DNA of 64,000 bases from Pedobacter xixiisoli. GTDB taxonomy: Bacteria; Bacteroidota; Bacteroidia; Sphingobacteriales; Sphingobacteriaceae. Made by a program: the position numbers and the translations under genes. The stretch covers positions 248,001 through 312,000 of the forward strand of contig NZ_OCMT01000003.1 in NCBI RefSeq assembly GCF_900215335.1. Reading direction: 5' to 3'. A model generated the notes under the pieces. It ran no database searches and was not told the DNA's origin. It worked only from the letters and a program-made list of their open reading frames with translations. This document shows, one piece after another, positions 1 to 8,725 of the stretch. The number at the start of each line of letters is the position of its first letter. The first letter of the stretch is position 1.

Positions 1-1
1 A

Positions 2-1057
2 AACTCTGACAGAAATGATCAAGATTTATTAAGGCCAGCAAGAAGTAAATGGATTACATTAAATGATCTAACAACTAATATCTGGGCAATGAACTACGAA
101 GCAGAGATGCTAAAAGGAAGGTTAAAGTCTAATGTTTTTGGGAAATATGCTATTTATCAAACTAACCAAACTATTCCTTTGGGCGAAACAAATGGTGTGA
201 TATCCTATAACTACAACTCAACTAATCGTAATAATCAGGGCTTCGGGGGTACGTTATCTTATGAGGCTGTAAATAATGGTTTCGTAATTGTTTCTGCGGA
301 GAAATCTTTTATTATGCCTACCGATCGCCATATCTATGGTGAGCCGGAAAATAATTTACTGCCTAATGCGGATATCTTGCCAGAATTGGCCATCAATTAT
401 AACGTAGGTGCTCGTTATGGATTCCAACCTGCCACTAAACATAAAATTAACTTATATGGTAATATGTTTTGGAGAAATGGTTACGATAAAATTATTCAGC
501 AAACTCGCACCGATGCTGTAATTGAGGGTCGCGAAAATCAAGTAGAAGATATACAGGTTACGCAATTTGTTAATTTGTCAAAAACACAATCTGTAGGTTT
601 CGAAGCAGAGATTAACTATATCTACGATAATAGGTTAAACGCAATGGTGAATTTTTCAAAATTTAATTCCCTATTTAAAGTAGTGTCAGATGAAAATGGA
701 AACCCACACAGTTTGTATAATGCGCAAGTACCTAATGAGCCTTTTTTCACTGTAAATGCAAACATACAGTATAGGTTTAAAAATATTTTTCAAAAGAATT
801 CTAACCTGAATGTTTATTACAATTCGGGCTATGTTGCTCCATTTAGTACCATATGGATAGAATCTGAGTGGTTTACCACGCCAACTCAATTTACACATGA
901 TTTAGGTGCTAGTTATCGTTTTCCGAGTGGGAAATTAGTTGCCAGTCTAGATGCTAAAAATATACTCAATGGGGAGATATATGACAATTTCGGGGTACAA
1001 AAACCAGGGAGAGCTTTTTATATCAAACTTAACTATACCATAAATAATTTTAAATAA
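2..1057 (+). CDS. TonB-dependent outer-membrane receptor, C-terminal part (5' end outside window)
   Basis: The reading frame is already open at the first complete codon, so this is the 3' part of a longer gene (about 351 codons seen). The protein shows the alternating aromatic/polar strands of a TonB-receptor beta-barrel, for example runs around 'NLYGNMFWRNGYDKI' and 'FEAEINYIYDNRLNAMV', and ends in a last barrel strand 'FYIKLNYTINNFK'. The plug domain and signal peptide would lie upstream. Eight bases separate it from a DUF4374 lipoprotein gene, a pairing known from Bacteroidota siderophore uptake loci, so the substrate is probably a ferric siderophore; that part is inference. A Met codon at 89 is internal, not the start. 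Confidence 0.85.
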   Translation, partial: NSDRNDQDLLRPARSKWITLNDLTTNIWAMNYEAEMLKGRLKSNVFGKYAIYQTNQTIPLGETNGVISYNYNSTNRNNQGFGGTLSYEAVNNGFVIVSAEKSFIMPTDRHIYGEPENNLLPNADILPELAINYNVGARYGFQPATKHKINLYGNMFWRNGYDKIIQQTRTDAVIEGRENQVEDIQVTQFVNLSKTQSVGFEAEINYIYDNRLNAMVNFSKFNSLFKVVSDENGNPHSLYNAQVPNEPFFTVNANIQYRFKNIFQKNSNLNVYYNSGYVAPFSTIWIESEWFTTPTQFTHDLGASYRFPSGKLVASLDAKNILNGEIYDNFGVQKPGRAFYIKLNYTINNFK

Positions 1058-1065
1058 GTAAGAAA

Positions 1066-2490
1066 ATGAGAACTAGTTTTATTAAGACAGCATTGTTTGG
1101 GTCTGTATTAGCATTTAGTGCTTTAACCGGTTGTAAAAAAAGCGGAGATTCTGGAGAGATACCGGTTTCTGGTCCAGATGTTTGGGAAAGAAAATTTATT
1201 ACATTAACGGGGGCCTTCCCTGATGCTGAAACTGCCACGGCTGGAAATGGTGGTACTATGGCATATGCAATAACCCTTGCAGAAGCTGCGAATCCAAATT
1301 TTGAAGTTAATGTTTTTAGCCAAGGTTATGGCTTAAGATCTCAGCGTACAGCACGTGTACAAGGCTCTATAAATGGTAATTTCTTATATAATATCCAATA
1401 TACGGGTGCCGATGGCGGTATTTTTAATAAATATAAGGTTGAAGGACAAAAAAACTTCATAGATACTCGTGAAGAAGTGAATACTGAACCTATTTTAGGC
1501 ACTTCTCCGCGTTGGGTGGTTGCTGCAGAAGGTATTGGTGTAGGAGTGTCAGCATCTACAAAAGTAAAAACCGTAGATAATAAAGAAGGTGCTGGAGCAA
1601 TTTTTGAAAACATCACTAGTACGGCAAAAATTGCTGTAATTAATCTAAACGATCCAAGAGTTTCTCGCCAAGCAGAGTTCACTATTCCTTTTACAGAAGC
1701 ACAAACAAAAGACGGATATCAAATTGGGCGTATTGATATGCCGATCTTAAATGCAGCTAAAACTAAATTGTTTATTGGTTGTAATTTATCGAGAACAGAT
1801 GTAACCAAGCCTTCTACTGTTAATAATTCTGGTGCTCAAACTTGGTCATCGGCTGCAAGTACGTTGGGTACTGTTACGTTGGTGGTGGATTATCCTTCGT
1901 TGGCAAATCCTAAATTAATTTATTCTACACAAAGTAATTTTGGAAATAATGGATATCGTACAATGATTCAGCATTTAGGCACGGATGGACATATTTATCA
2001 AGGTACTGGAGTAAATACTACAGGCCAGCCGCACATACTACGTTTAGACAAAAATACCAATGAATATGATAATACATATTTATTTGATTTAAAAACTGCA
2101 TTAGGAGCTTCTAACAATGTAGCAATTAGAGCTTGGAGATATATTAAAGATGGTATTGGTCTTGTTATGTATACAGAAACAGGTGTAAATGGAGGTTATC
2201 TTGCTCTAATAAATTTAACAACTAGAACTGCAACTAAATTAACTAATGTAGAAAATCAAACAGAAGCTGGTTTTTCTGGACTTACTGCTGCACAAAATGG
2301 AGGTACAGCATTAACTGGTACGTTTAGTCAATTCCAAAACATTGGTATAGCTGGCGATAATTTTTATGTACCAATGACTCCTAATGGTCTTGATGGTAAT
2401 TTATATATCGTAAACTACAAAACAGGTGTTGTTACTAAAGGTGCTAAATTGAAAAACCAATCAGGAAGTTTCTATTTAGGTGCTTACTAA
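1066..2490 (+). CDS. DUF4374-family surface lipoprotein (XusB-like siderophore-binding partner)
   Basis: 474 residues. A signal peptide ends in a lipobox 'SALTGC' with the lipidated Cys at residue 23, followed by KK and an acidic stretch. The rest is soluble and beta-rich with repeated blade-like segments, as expected for the DUF4374 propeller-type family (for example 'GGTMAYAITL', 'FEVNVFSQGYG'). Family knowledge: DUF4374 proteins accompany TonB receptors, and I believe XusB of Bacteroides, which captures ferric enterobactin at the cell surface, belongs here. The gene follows the receptor by 8 bp, so the two are co-transcribed. A terminator follows directly; the PepSY-type inner-membrane gene (XusC) often found third in such loci is absent. 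Substrate not determinable from sequence. Confidence 0.8.
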   Translation: MRTSFIKTALFGSVLAFSALTGCKKSGDSGEIPVSGPDVWERKFITLTGAFPDAETATAGNGGTMAYAITLAEAANPNFEVNVFSQGYGLRSQRTARVQGSINGNFLYNIQYTGADGGIFNKYKVEGQKNFIDTREEVNTEPILGTSPRWVVAAEGIGVGVSASTKVKTVDNKEGAGAIFENITSTAKIAVINLNDPRVSRQAEFTIPFTEAQTKDGYQIGRIDMPILNAAKTKLFIGCNLSRTDVTKPSTVNNSGAQTWSSAASTLGTVTLVVDYPSLANPKLIYSTQSNFGNNGYRTMIQHLGTDGHIYQGTGVNTTGQPHILRLDKNTNEYDNTYLFDLKTALGASNNVAIRAWRYIKDGIGLVMYTETGVNGGYLALINLTTRTATKLTNVENQTEAGFSGLTAAQNGGTALTGTFSQFQNIGIAGDNFYVPMTPNGLDGNLYIVNYKTGVVTKGAKLKNQSGSFYLGAY

Positions 2491-2510
2491 TAAACTAACA
2501 CGCTCAATAA

Positions 2511-2546
2511 AAAAACGTCCCGATTTAATGTCGGGACGTTTTTTTA
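2511..2546. terminator. Bidirectional rho-independent terminator
   Basis: A perfect 9-bp stem (ACGTCCCGA at 2515-2523, TCGGGACGT at 2531-2539) with a 7-nt loop is flanked by A-run and T-run on either side. It can end both the receptor/DUF4374 operon and the converging dtd transcript. Confidence 0.9.
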
Positions 2547-2581
2547 TTTATATAATCGTCAATCTAAAATCGTCAATTCCC
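2547..2581 (-). repeat. Degenerate heptad array at the 3' end of dtd
   Basis: Read on the minus strand, the bases directly after the dtd stop form 7-bp units of the type GACGATT (two exact copies at 2574-2568 and 2560-2554, with GGGAATT before and TTAGATT between). Four units are clear and a fifth is degenerate, making 35 bp. The array lies between the stop codon and the terminator, the same layout as at the fadE 3' end. Confidence 0.65.
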
Positions 2582-3037
2582 TCATTCCTTATCCTTCGTA
2601 TCCATCACTATCGTAACTGGACCATCGTTCAATAAGCTAATTTTCATATCAGCACCAAAAATACCGCAAGCAACTTGTTTGCCAATCAATGTACTTAACT
2701 GCTTTTTCATTTCCTCATAAAGAGGGATGGCTTTATCTGGTCGGGCAGCTCGAGTAAAACCAGGTCTGTTACCTTTCTTGGTAGAAGCATACAGCGTAAA
2801 CTGACTAATCAGCAGAATATTTCCATCAATATCCGCTAGTGATTTATTCATCAAGCCATCCTCATCTCCAAAAACACGCATATTGGTGATTTTTTGCGCT
2901 AACCATGTTAAGTCTTCCTGTGTATCGGCATCCTCAATACCTAGTAAAACCAAAAAACCGTTGGCAATTTCTCCAGTAATTTCTCCATCTACTTTACAAC
3001 TTGCTTCAGTTACTCTTTGTATCACTGCTCTCATCAT
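2582..3037 (-). CDS. dtd: D-aminoacyl-tRNA deacylase
   Basis: 151 residues, the usual length of the bacterial DTD family. It hydrolyses D-amino acids (and glycine) from mischarged tRNAs in the cytoplasm. Signature motifs are intact: 'SQFTLYAS' near residues 78-85 and the cross-subunit 'NDGPVT' with its Gly-Pro pair near residues 137-142, together with the N-terminal 'MRAVIQRV' start typical of the family. Two Met codons occur in tandem; the second (3034) gives the canonical start and either is possible. It is a single gene, divergent from the lipoprotein gene at 3066 and ending against a shared terminator. A heptad-repeat array begins immediately after its stop codon. Confidence 0.95.
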   Translation of the reverse strand: MMRAVIQRVTEASCKVDGEITGEIANGFLVLLGIEDADTQEDLTWLAQKITNMRVFGDEDGLMNKSLADIDGNILLISQFTLYASTKKGNRPGFTRAARPDKAIPLYEEMKKQLSTLIGKQVACGIFGADMKISLLNDGPVTIVMDTKDKE

Positions 3038-3053
3038 TTACCGGGTTTAATGT

Positions 3054-3061
3054 TAATTTTG
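3054..3061 (+). promoter_or_regulatory. Candidate -7 promoter box (TAATTTTG)
   Basis: Perfect match to the Bacteroidota -7 consensus TAnnTTTG, four bases before the ATG of the lipoprotein gene at 3066. No TTG is seen at the usual distance upstream, so the -33 element is missing or weak; the transcript would be almost leaderless. Confidence 0.4.
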
Positions 3062-3065
3062 CCTT

Positions 3066-4079
3066 ATGAACTGCAAGTATATATTGTTTTTCTTAATTCT
3101 GTTAATAGGCTGCCAACAAAAGCGTGAGGTAAACACCAGTTTTTACTTTTGGAAAACCGTGTATCAATCCAACGCTGTTGAACAAAGTTACTTGCGAGCT
3201 GCCAAAAGTAGTAAGCTATTTGTAAGAATTTTGGACGTAGATAGAAACCTTAACGGAGAAATTGCGCCTGTTGCTCCAATAAAATTTAAAGACCAAATAC
3301 CTGCAGATTTAGAACTGGTTCCAGTGGTATTTATCGTTAACGATATACTTAAAGAAGTTAACGATGTGCAAATTGAAAAACTAGCTAAAAACATCGTAAC
3401 TTTTGTAGATGGAAAGGTCAAACAAGCTGGAAAAGCCAGCTATGCGGAACTACAAATAGATTGTGATTGGACTGCAACTACCCGACTCAATTATTTCGCA
3501 CTGCTAGAAGAAATCAAGAAGCACGTAGAAAATAAAGTAATTTCAGCTACACTGCGTTTACATCAGCTAAAAAATCAAGAGAAAAGTGGTATTCCGCCAG
3601 TAGATAAGGTTTTATTGATGTGCTACAACATGGGCAACCTTCGAAAATATGGTACACAAAACTCTATCCTAGAGGTTAAGGAATTAGAGAAGTACGTCGA
3701 CAAAAACCTAGGATATTATCCAATGCCGACAGATATAGGTTTGCCCTTGTTCTCTTGGGCGGTGGTTTTTAGAAATCAAAGTTATGCTGGCATTTCAAAA
3801 CGATTGAAATTTGAAGATTTGCAGAAAGAATCAAATTTTTTAAAATCCACTAACGGATTATATGTAGTAAAGACAGATTTGCCAGAATTTGGACTTTACA
3901 AAAATGATGAAATTAGATTTGAAGCAAGTAAATTTGAAGACATTAAGAAAAGTGCAGTTTATTTAAATCAACATTTATCAAACAAGCCCATCAACCTGTT
4001 ATTTTATCATTTAGATGAACCCACATTGAAAAATTTTAAGACACATGAACTGGAAGAGATCAATCATATTTTGCGTTAG
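3066..4079 (+). CDS. Uncharacterised lipoprotein, possible TIM-barrel fold
   Basis: 337 residues. The N-terminus is a lipoprotein signal with lipobox 'LLIGC' (Cys 16). The mature part has alternating hydrophobic strands and amphipathic helices. The segment 'ELQIDCDWT', followed by a helix and a strand 'ISATLRLHQL', recalls the barrel-like DUF3142-type proteins of unknown function, in which an acidic 'QxDxD' strand is conserved; this similarity is from memory and weak. The stop lies 35 bp inside the next gene, so the two are translated as a coupled pair and may act together in the envelope. No catalytic assignment is possible. Confidence 0.6.
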   Translation: MNCKYILFFLILLIGCQQKREVNTSFYFWKTVYQSNAVEQSYLRAAKSSKLFVRILDVDRNLNGEIAPVAPIKFKDQIPADLELVPVVFIVNDILKEVNDVQIEKLAKNIVTFVDGKVKQAGKASYAELQIDCDWTATTRLNYFALLEEIKKHVENKVISATLRLHQLKNQEKSGIPPVDKVLLMCYNMGNLRKYGTQNSILEVKELEKYVDKNLGYYPMPTDIGLPLFSWAVVFRNQSYAGISKRLKFEDLQKESNFLKSTNGLYVVKTDLPEFGLYKNDEIRFEASKFEDIKKSAVYLNQHLSNKPINLLFYHLDEPTLKNFKTHELEEINHILR

Positions 4080-6453
4080 TTTTTTAACTGTATTTTTTGG
4101 CGAAATTGTAGTGAACGTTGCTTGCGGTGGCGAGATAGACCCCTACGATTATTACATTTCTTACTTCCATAATGATGTGCAGGGGAAAGACTACGACCAA
4201 TTCAATTTCAGTGAGTGGGAATATCTTTATCACGACGAAGAAAAAGTAGATGAATATGATTTGAACAGTGCGGAATGGGCCAAGTACCTCAACGTAAAAA
4301 AGGAAGATGTGCGTAGCGTTATGTATGATAGTGACAGTACTAGCAATGTGCTTTTGGCAAATCTAACGAAGAAAAATTTGAAGCAACTGCCTCAAGATTT
4401 ACAAGGGAATGCCTTCGTAAAAGCACTAGCTAAAAACAAACACGCCTTAAAATATTTTGCGTTTGCAAAGAGTTGTGAGCCATTAGCTACCGCTAATTAC
4501 GACCCTTGGAATCCTGTAATGAGAGACAGCACGCAAATGATTGCTAAAGCAGAGCAAGCCATAAAACAGTTGGTGGAAGTAAGAAAAGATAATTTCCTAA
4601 AACTTCGCTACGCCTATCAGGCAGCCAGAATGTATCATTACGCTGAGAGTTATGCAGCTTGCAAAGCGGTGTACAAGCAGTATATAGAGCCTATTGCCTC
4701 TACAGATTTAGCCAAAGGTTGGGCAATGTCGGTGTATGCAGGTTCGGTTCGTTATGGAGGCGATCCTACAGAAGCGGCGTACCTATTCTCGAAAGTTTTT
4801 AACAGTAATCCCGAAAGACGAGTACAGGCCTACAAAAACTTTCACTATACCTCGGCAGCGGTAGAAGATGTGTTGGCATTCACCCAAAGTGACGAAGAAA
4901 AAGCACAAGTGATTGCTATTAAAAGTTTCGGTAATCCAGATTTTGATTTAGCTTCACTCAATAAGGTTTACAGCTACATTCCTAGTAGTTTAATGAACGG
5001 AACTTTATTGGTGAGAGAAGTTAATAAGCTAGAGAAATATTTTAACAAGCCTGGCGGATTTTCTAGAAACTATGATGATACAGATAATCGTAGCACTACT
5101 AAAAATACTAATTTATCTCAGCTAGAGCTCACTAAATCTTTTGCTCTAAAACTAGCGGCCGAAAAGAAATATCCAGAACCAGAATTGGGAATTATCAGTG
5201 CCGCTTACCTCAATTGGCTAAAAAAAGATGACGTTGCAGCAGCGGCTTTGTTGCAAAAACTAAATCCTTCAACATTAAAAGCCCGCTATCAAAATCAGTA
5301 TCAAATCATTACGCTGTTGTTAAATGCAAGAAAGATTAAGCAAGGAACTTTTAAAGCTAACGACTTAGTACCAACGCTGAAATGGCTTGATGAAAGATGC
5401 AAAGAAAAAGTAGCACCTAAAGAAGATGATTATTTTGCCTCGAACAGAGAGAATAAGTTTTTGTCGACTACCCGCAATTTTTATCACGAATTATTGGTGC
5501 CAACTTACATGAAAATGGGCGATACTACCAGAGCAGCTTTACTCATGCTAAAAGGTGATTTGGATGTTGATACAACTGGTACTAAAGGGTTTTCTGCCGG
5601 AATGAGCTGGACATCGCTTGAGTTTTGGCAAAACTATTTAAGTTCATCAACATTAAGTAAGTTAGAAAAGAGATTTAATGAAAAGGCCGCAGGCGATTTC
5701 GACGTTTTGTTAAACAGAACGCTATCTAGAATAAGTAAGAATGATTTTTATGAGCTATATGGTACAGCTTACCTTCGTGAACATCAATACCAGAAGGCGC
5801 TAAAATGCTTTGAGAATCTGCCCGCTAATTATGAGTTTTTAACACCAAGCGATTGGTATGAAGATGAAAAATTATACGCCAATCCTTTCGAAACTACCAT
5901 TAACGATTATCCGAAAAGATACACCAGTGCAACCAAAAAATATGATAAGAAATCTTTTGCGAAAGAAATGGTTCGATTGCAAAAGTTGGTAAGCACAGAT
6001 AAGAAAAATGCTGCACAACATTATTTTAGAATGGCTAATGGCGTTTATCAAACTGGGTATTATGGCAATGCTTGGGCTTTAATCAGTTATAATTGGAGCT
6101 CGTACGCTGTTTACGAAAAGTCTAAATATGCTTACGACCAAGATTTTAAAATGGCAGCAACGGCTAAAAAATGGTATCTAAAAGCACGAAGTTTAAGCAC
6201 CGATGTGGAGTTTAAAGCAAAATGTACATTCATGCTAGCCAAATGCGAACAAAAAAGCAAATCTAATCAGGTATTGGGCTTAAGTAACTGGTACGATATC
6301 AGCTATACCGAAAGAGATAACAGATTAGCTTACGTGAATAGTAAGAATGCTTATTTCGCAGAATTAAAGCAACATTACGGACAAACCGCTTACTACAAAA
6401 AAGCTGCTTACGAGTGTAGTTACCTGAGCGATTTTGTGGTGCCGACTAAGTAG
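4045..6453 (+). CDS. Large exported protein with TPR-like helical repeats, function unknown
   Basis: 802 residues. The start at 4045 overlaps the preceding gene by 35 bp and gives a plausible signal segment (residues 5-26) ending near 'VACGGE', possibly a non-canonical lipobox at Cys 27. Next comes an acidic, aromatic stretch 'DPYDYYISYF', then several hundred residues of paired helices with TPR-like spacing: 'RYAYQAARMYHYAESYAACK' near 190-210 and 'YLREHQYQKALKCFENLP' near 575-590. I know similar 'CGG...DPYDYY' proteins as hypotheticals in Bacteroidota but no function. The overlap with the lipoprotein gene suggests a stable pair. No enzyme motif is visible. Confidence 0.65.
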   Translation: MNWKRSIIFCVSFLTVFFGEIVVNVACGGEIDPYDYYISYFHNDVQGKDYDQFNFSEWEYLYHDEEKVDEYDLNSAEWAKYLNVKKEDVRSVMYDSDSTSNVLLANLTKKNLKQLPQDLQGNAFVKALAKNKHALKYFAFAKSCEPLATANYDPWNPVMRDSTQMIAKAEQAIKQLVEVRKDNFLKLRYAYQAARMYHYAESYAACKAVYKQYIEPIASTDLAKGWAMSVYAGSVRYGGDPTEAAYLFSKVFNSNPERRVQAYKNFHYTSAAVEDVLAFTQSDEEKAQVIAIKSFGNPDFDLASLNKVYSYIPSSLMNGTLLVREVNKLEKYFNKPGGFSRNYDDTDNRSTTKNTNLSQLELTKSFALKLAAEKKYPEPELGIISAAYLNWLKKDDVAAAALLQKLNPSTLKARYQNQYQIITLLLNARKIKQGTFKANDLVPTLKWLDERCKEKVAPKEDDYFASNRENKFLSTTRNFYHELLVPTYMKMGDTTRAALLMLKGDLDVDTTGTKGFSAGMSWTSLEFWQNYLSSSTLSKLEKRFNEKAAGDFDVLLNRTLSRISKNDFYELYGTAYLREHQYQKALKCFENLPANYEFLTPSDWYEDEKLYANPFETTINDYPKRYTSATKKYDKKSFAKEMVRLQKLVSTDKKNAAQHYFRMANGVYQTGYYGNAWALISYNWSSYAVYEKSKYAYDQDFKMAATAKKWYLKARSLSTDVEFKAKCTFMLAKCEQKSKSNQVLGLSNWYDISYTERDNRLAYVNSKNAYFAELKQHYGQTAYYKKAAYECSYLSDFVVPTK

Positions 6454-6480
6454 CTTTAAGAGAGTGCTTTCTTAAGTCAT

Positions 6481-6503
6481 GCTGCCCAATTTAATTGGAC
6501 AGC
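6481..6503. other. Imperfect hairpin in the short gap between convergent genes
   Basis: GCTGCCCAAT (6481-6490) pairs with ATTGGACAGC (6494-6503) with one mismatch and a 3-nt loop. No T-run follows on either strand, so it is a poor terminator. The left edge 'GTCATGCTG' (6476-6484) resembles the ends of the two GTCATSCTGA elements elsewhere in the window and may be a remnant. Confidence 0.35.
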
Positions 6504-6591
6504 GAAAGGGATTTATGTTTAAAGCTTTAAGATTATTAGCTGCGCTGAGCACTTTGTTTCCCGGCTACGCGGAAATGGCGATAAAATGCTG

Positions 6592-7476
6592 TTAAAACGC
6601 TATGTCTGCAACATCATAACTCGGGCAAGCACCTTTTTGCGAAGTGATAAAACCTGCCAGTTTAGCGGCAAAAGTTAGACAGTCTTCAATGGTTTCACCA
6701 GCTAATTTCTTGCTTAAAAATGCAGCGAGAAAACTATCACCGCTACCAACGGTGTCAACTACTTCTACTTTCTCAGCTTTGTAGTCAATACTTTGTGTTG
6801 CGTTGTAGTAAGTGCCACCCTCAGCGCCTTTGGTAATTAGTATTTCCGAAAGGGCAAATTGCTCCATCAATGCTTTAACTACATTTTTTTCATCCGTCTG
6901 TTGCGTAAACCACTCGCCCAAAATCACAATCTCATTCTCGTTAAGCTTGGCGAAATCAGCTTTGCTCAGTAACTCGCTAATGGTTGCTTTATTGTAATGG
7001 GGTGCTCTTAAATTAACATCAAAAACAGAAAATTGAGCATGTTGTAACAAGCCCAGTAAAGTCTTTTTGCTTGCTTCGTTTCTAGCGGCTAAACTGCCGA
7101 AAACAAAAACATCAGCTGTGGCAATTTGCTTCTCAAAATTATCCTGCCAAGCAATAAAATCCCAAGCAGTGGGGTAGGTGATAGTATACACCATTTCGTT
7201 ATTGGTTTTTACTTCGGCTAATACTTCACTAGTGCTGTGTTTTGAGTCAATCTGTATGTTTTCAGACGGAATGCCGATAGAAGAAACGAAGTTTGCCAGC
7301 TCTTTCCCTGCCTCATCGTCACCCACTCTGCTCATCAGCGAAGCATCAAGCCCCAATTTCCTTAAATGATAGGCAACGTTCATTGGTGCACCGCCAGCCA
7401 ATCGCCCAGATGGTAAATTATCCCATAAAATTTCCCCGAAGCAAATAGCCTTTTTAGGATGAAGAAGATCGCTCAT
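6592..7476 (-). CDS. PfkB-family carbohydrate kinase, probably fructokinase
   Basis: 294 residues, normal for bacterial fructokinases. The N-terminal PfkB signature 'GGAPMNVAYHL' and the C-terminal signature 'DTVGSGDSF' (residues 241-249) are both complete; Asp 247 is the catalytic base and the GSGD glycines form the anion hole. The 'AICFGEILWD' start is characteristic of the fructokinase branch, which makes fructose 6-phosphate in the cytoplasm, although other sugars cannot be excluded. The start overlaps the stop of the upstream SirB1-like gene by one base (TAATG), showing translational coupling in one operon. Confidence 0.88.
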   Translation of the reverse strand: MSDLLHPKKAICFGEILWDNLPSGRLAGGAPMNVAYHLRKLGLDASLMSRVGDDEAGKELANFVSSIGIPSENIQIDSKHSTSEVLAEVKTNNEMVYTITYPTAWDFIAWQDNFEKQIATADVFVFGSLAARNEASKKTLLGLLQHAQFSVFDVNLRAPHYNKATISELLSKADFAKLNENEIVILGEWFTQQTDEKNVVKALMEQFALSEILITKGAEGGTYYNATQSIDYKAEKVEVVDTVGSGDSFLAAFLSKKLAGETIEDCLTFAAKLAGFITSQKGACPSYDVADIAF

Positions 7477-8351
7477 TAGTTACTGGTTTCTGATAAAATA
7501 TCCTGCATTTGTTTGAGCTCCTCCACTTTTTCTGAAGCTCCCAGATTTTCGTAAGCCGAAATTAAATTTCTAATGATGCGACGAACAATCTCGGCATTGC
7601 TGCAAGGCGCATAAAAACCAGGCTGTGGTTCTAAATTCAGCTGACGTAAAAACTGGTCCACATCGTGCTTGCCAAAAATAGCTCCCTTGTTAAAGGCATT
7701 AATGTAAAAAAGTACTGCATGTTCACGATCTGGATTGCTTTCGTCAATATAACCCAAGATAAAGTGCTGCGGTAAATTCACCCCGTAAACCGGAATATCC
7801 AATTTTTGCGCAATAGTCGAATAGATAATCGCTAACGAAATTTGGTTGCCTTTTTTACTTTCCAGTACTTGGTTTAAATAAGAATTCTGCGGGTCGTGAT
7901 GGTTTTTGGTATTGCCCACAAAGCCATATTGTCCGTAAAAAACGTGGTTAATCAGCTTAATTTTTTCGATAGAGCTCATTTCATACTGCAAACCAACCCA
8001 AATTTCCCTTTTAATTTCCTCAATTTGGTTAATAATCACTTGCTCATCTAAATCAGGAAACTGGTAACGATTGATGATTAACGCCCCTTGCAACAGGTCG
8101 AAAGCCCCACTTTGGTACCACAAATTAAGGTCTTGTTTAACATTCGTAAACTGAATAGTATGCACAATATTTTCAATACGCTCATGCATCATCGTATCTA
8201 ACGATTTCTCCCAAGCGCTCTCCAAATGCAAAATAGCATCGTTGCCATACTCCAATAATTTCTCCTGCACATGCAAAAAAACCTCATTATCGGGGTCGTC
8301 CAACAATTTTACCAGCGCATCTATTTCCCTAACATTACTATCCTCTTTCAT
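7476..8351 (-). CDS. SirB1/transglutaminase-like-fold protein
   Basis: 291 residues. The N-terminal third is helical ('ALVKLLDDPDNEVFLHVQEK' looks like a single HEAT-type repeat). The middle and C-terminal parts match the SirB1 (Transglut_core2) family: 'LNQVLESKKGNQISLAIIYS' near 155-175, then 'GVNLPQHFILGY' with its conserved His near 197. Family knowledge: the fold is transglutaminase-like but the Cys is replaced by a small residue in this position, so enzymatic activity is doubtful. It is the first gene of an operon with fructokinase (1-bp overlap). A physiological link between the two is not evident. Confidence 0.75.
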   Translation of the reverse strand: MKEDSNVREIDALVKLLDDPDNEVFLHVQEKLLEYGNDAILHLESAWEKSLDTMMHERIENIVHTIQFTNVKQDLNLWYQSGAFDLLQGALIINRYQFPDLDEQVIINQIEEIKREIWVGLQYEMSSIEKIKLINHVFYGQYGFVGNTKNHHDPQNSYLNQVLESKKGNQISLAIIYSTIAQKLDIPVYGVNLPQHFILGYIDESNPDREHAVLFYINAFNKGAIFGKHDVDQFLRQLNLEPQPGFYAPCSNAEIVRRIIRNLISAYENLGASEKVEELKQMQDILSETSN

Positions 8352-8400
8352 TTGCTATACCTTTCTATAACAATTATAGTGTTTTATGTTTTTCGAAAAG

Positions 8401-8408
8401 CAAAACTA
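8401..8408 (-). promoter_or_regulatory. Candidate -7 promoter box for the SirB1-like/fructokinase operon
   Basis: On the minus strand these bases read TAGTTTTG, a perfect TAnnTTTG match, 50 nt before the start codon at 8351. No TTG -33 element is visible at 19-20 nt. Confidence 0.35.
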
Positions 8409-8463
8409 GTTTTCCATCGGTTACTGTAGTTCCTTTTTCGTTTTAATCTTTTTGTTAAACTGG

Positions 8464-8550
8464 TGTCATCCTGAGCCTGTCGAAGGGTATTTCATCGCAG
8501 ACAGATGCTTCGATTACTTCTTCCTACTTCTCTGGAAACTCAGCATGACA
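8464..8550. repeat. 87-bp inverted-repeat element, GTCATSCTGA family (copy 1)
   Basis: The ends TGTCATCCTGAG (8464-8475) and CTCAGCATGACA (8539-8550) are inverted copies with 11 of 12 matches. A second member of the same size and with similar ends lies at 27107-27189. No coding capacity; it resembles a MITE or REP-like intergenic element. The 102-codon reading frame running through it is not a gene. Confidence 0.6.
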
Positions 8551-8690
8551 GGTTGTTTTAGGAATAAAAAACAAAAAGTGTTTCCACTTCTTCCGATAAC
8601 TATCGGAACAGGTATTTTACAAAAACCTCTTCAAAAAAACTCCCATTCCAAACCATCATACTATAAAATCGTTATTACTGCTCGCTCTTC

Positions 8691-8725
8691 TTTTTACTTT
8701 TCACTTTTTACTTTATACTTTTGCC
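8691..8725 (+). repeat. Heptad array ending in a perfect -7 promoter box
   Basis: Five 7-bp units of the type TTTTTAC/TTTTCAC/TTTATAC end three bases before the methyltransferase ATG. The last two units create TACTTTTG (8716-8723), an exact TAnnTTTG promoter box. The pyrimidine-rich strand reads into the start codon, as in the right-hand arrays of the beta-oxidation operon. Confidence 0.6.
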
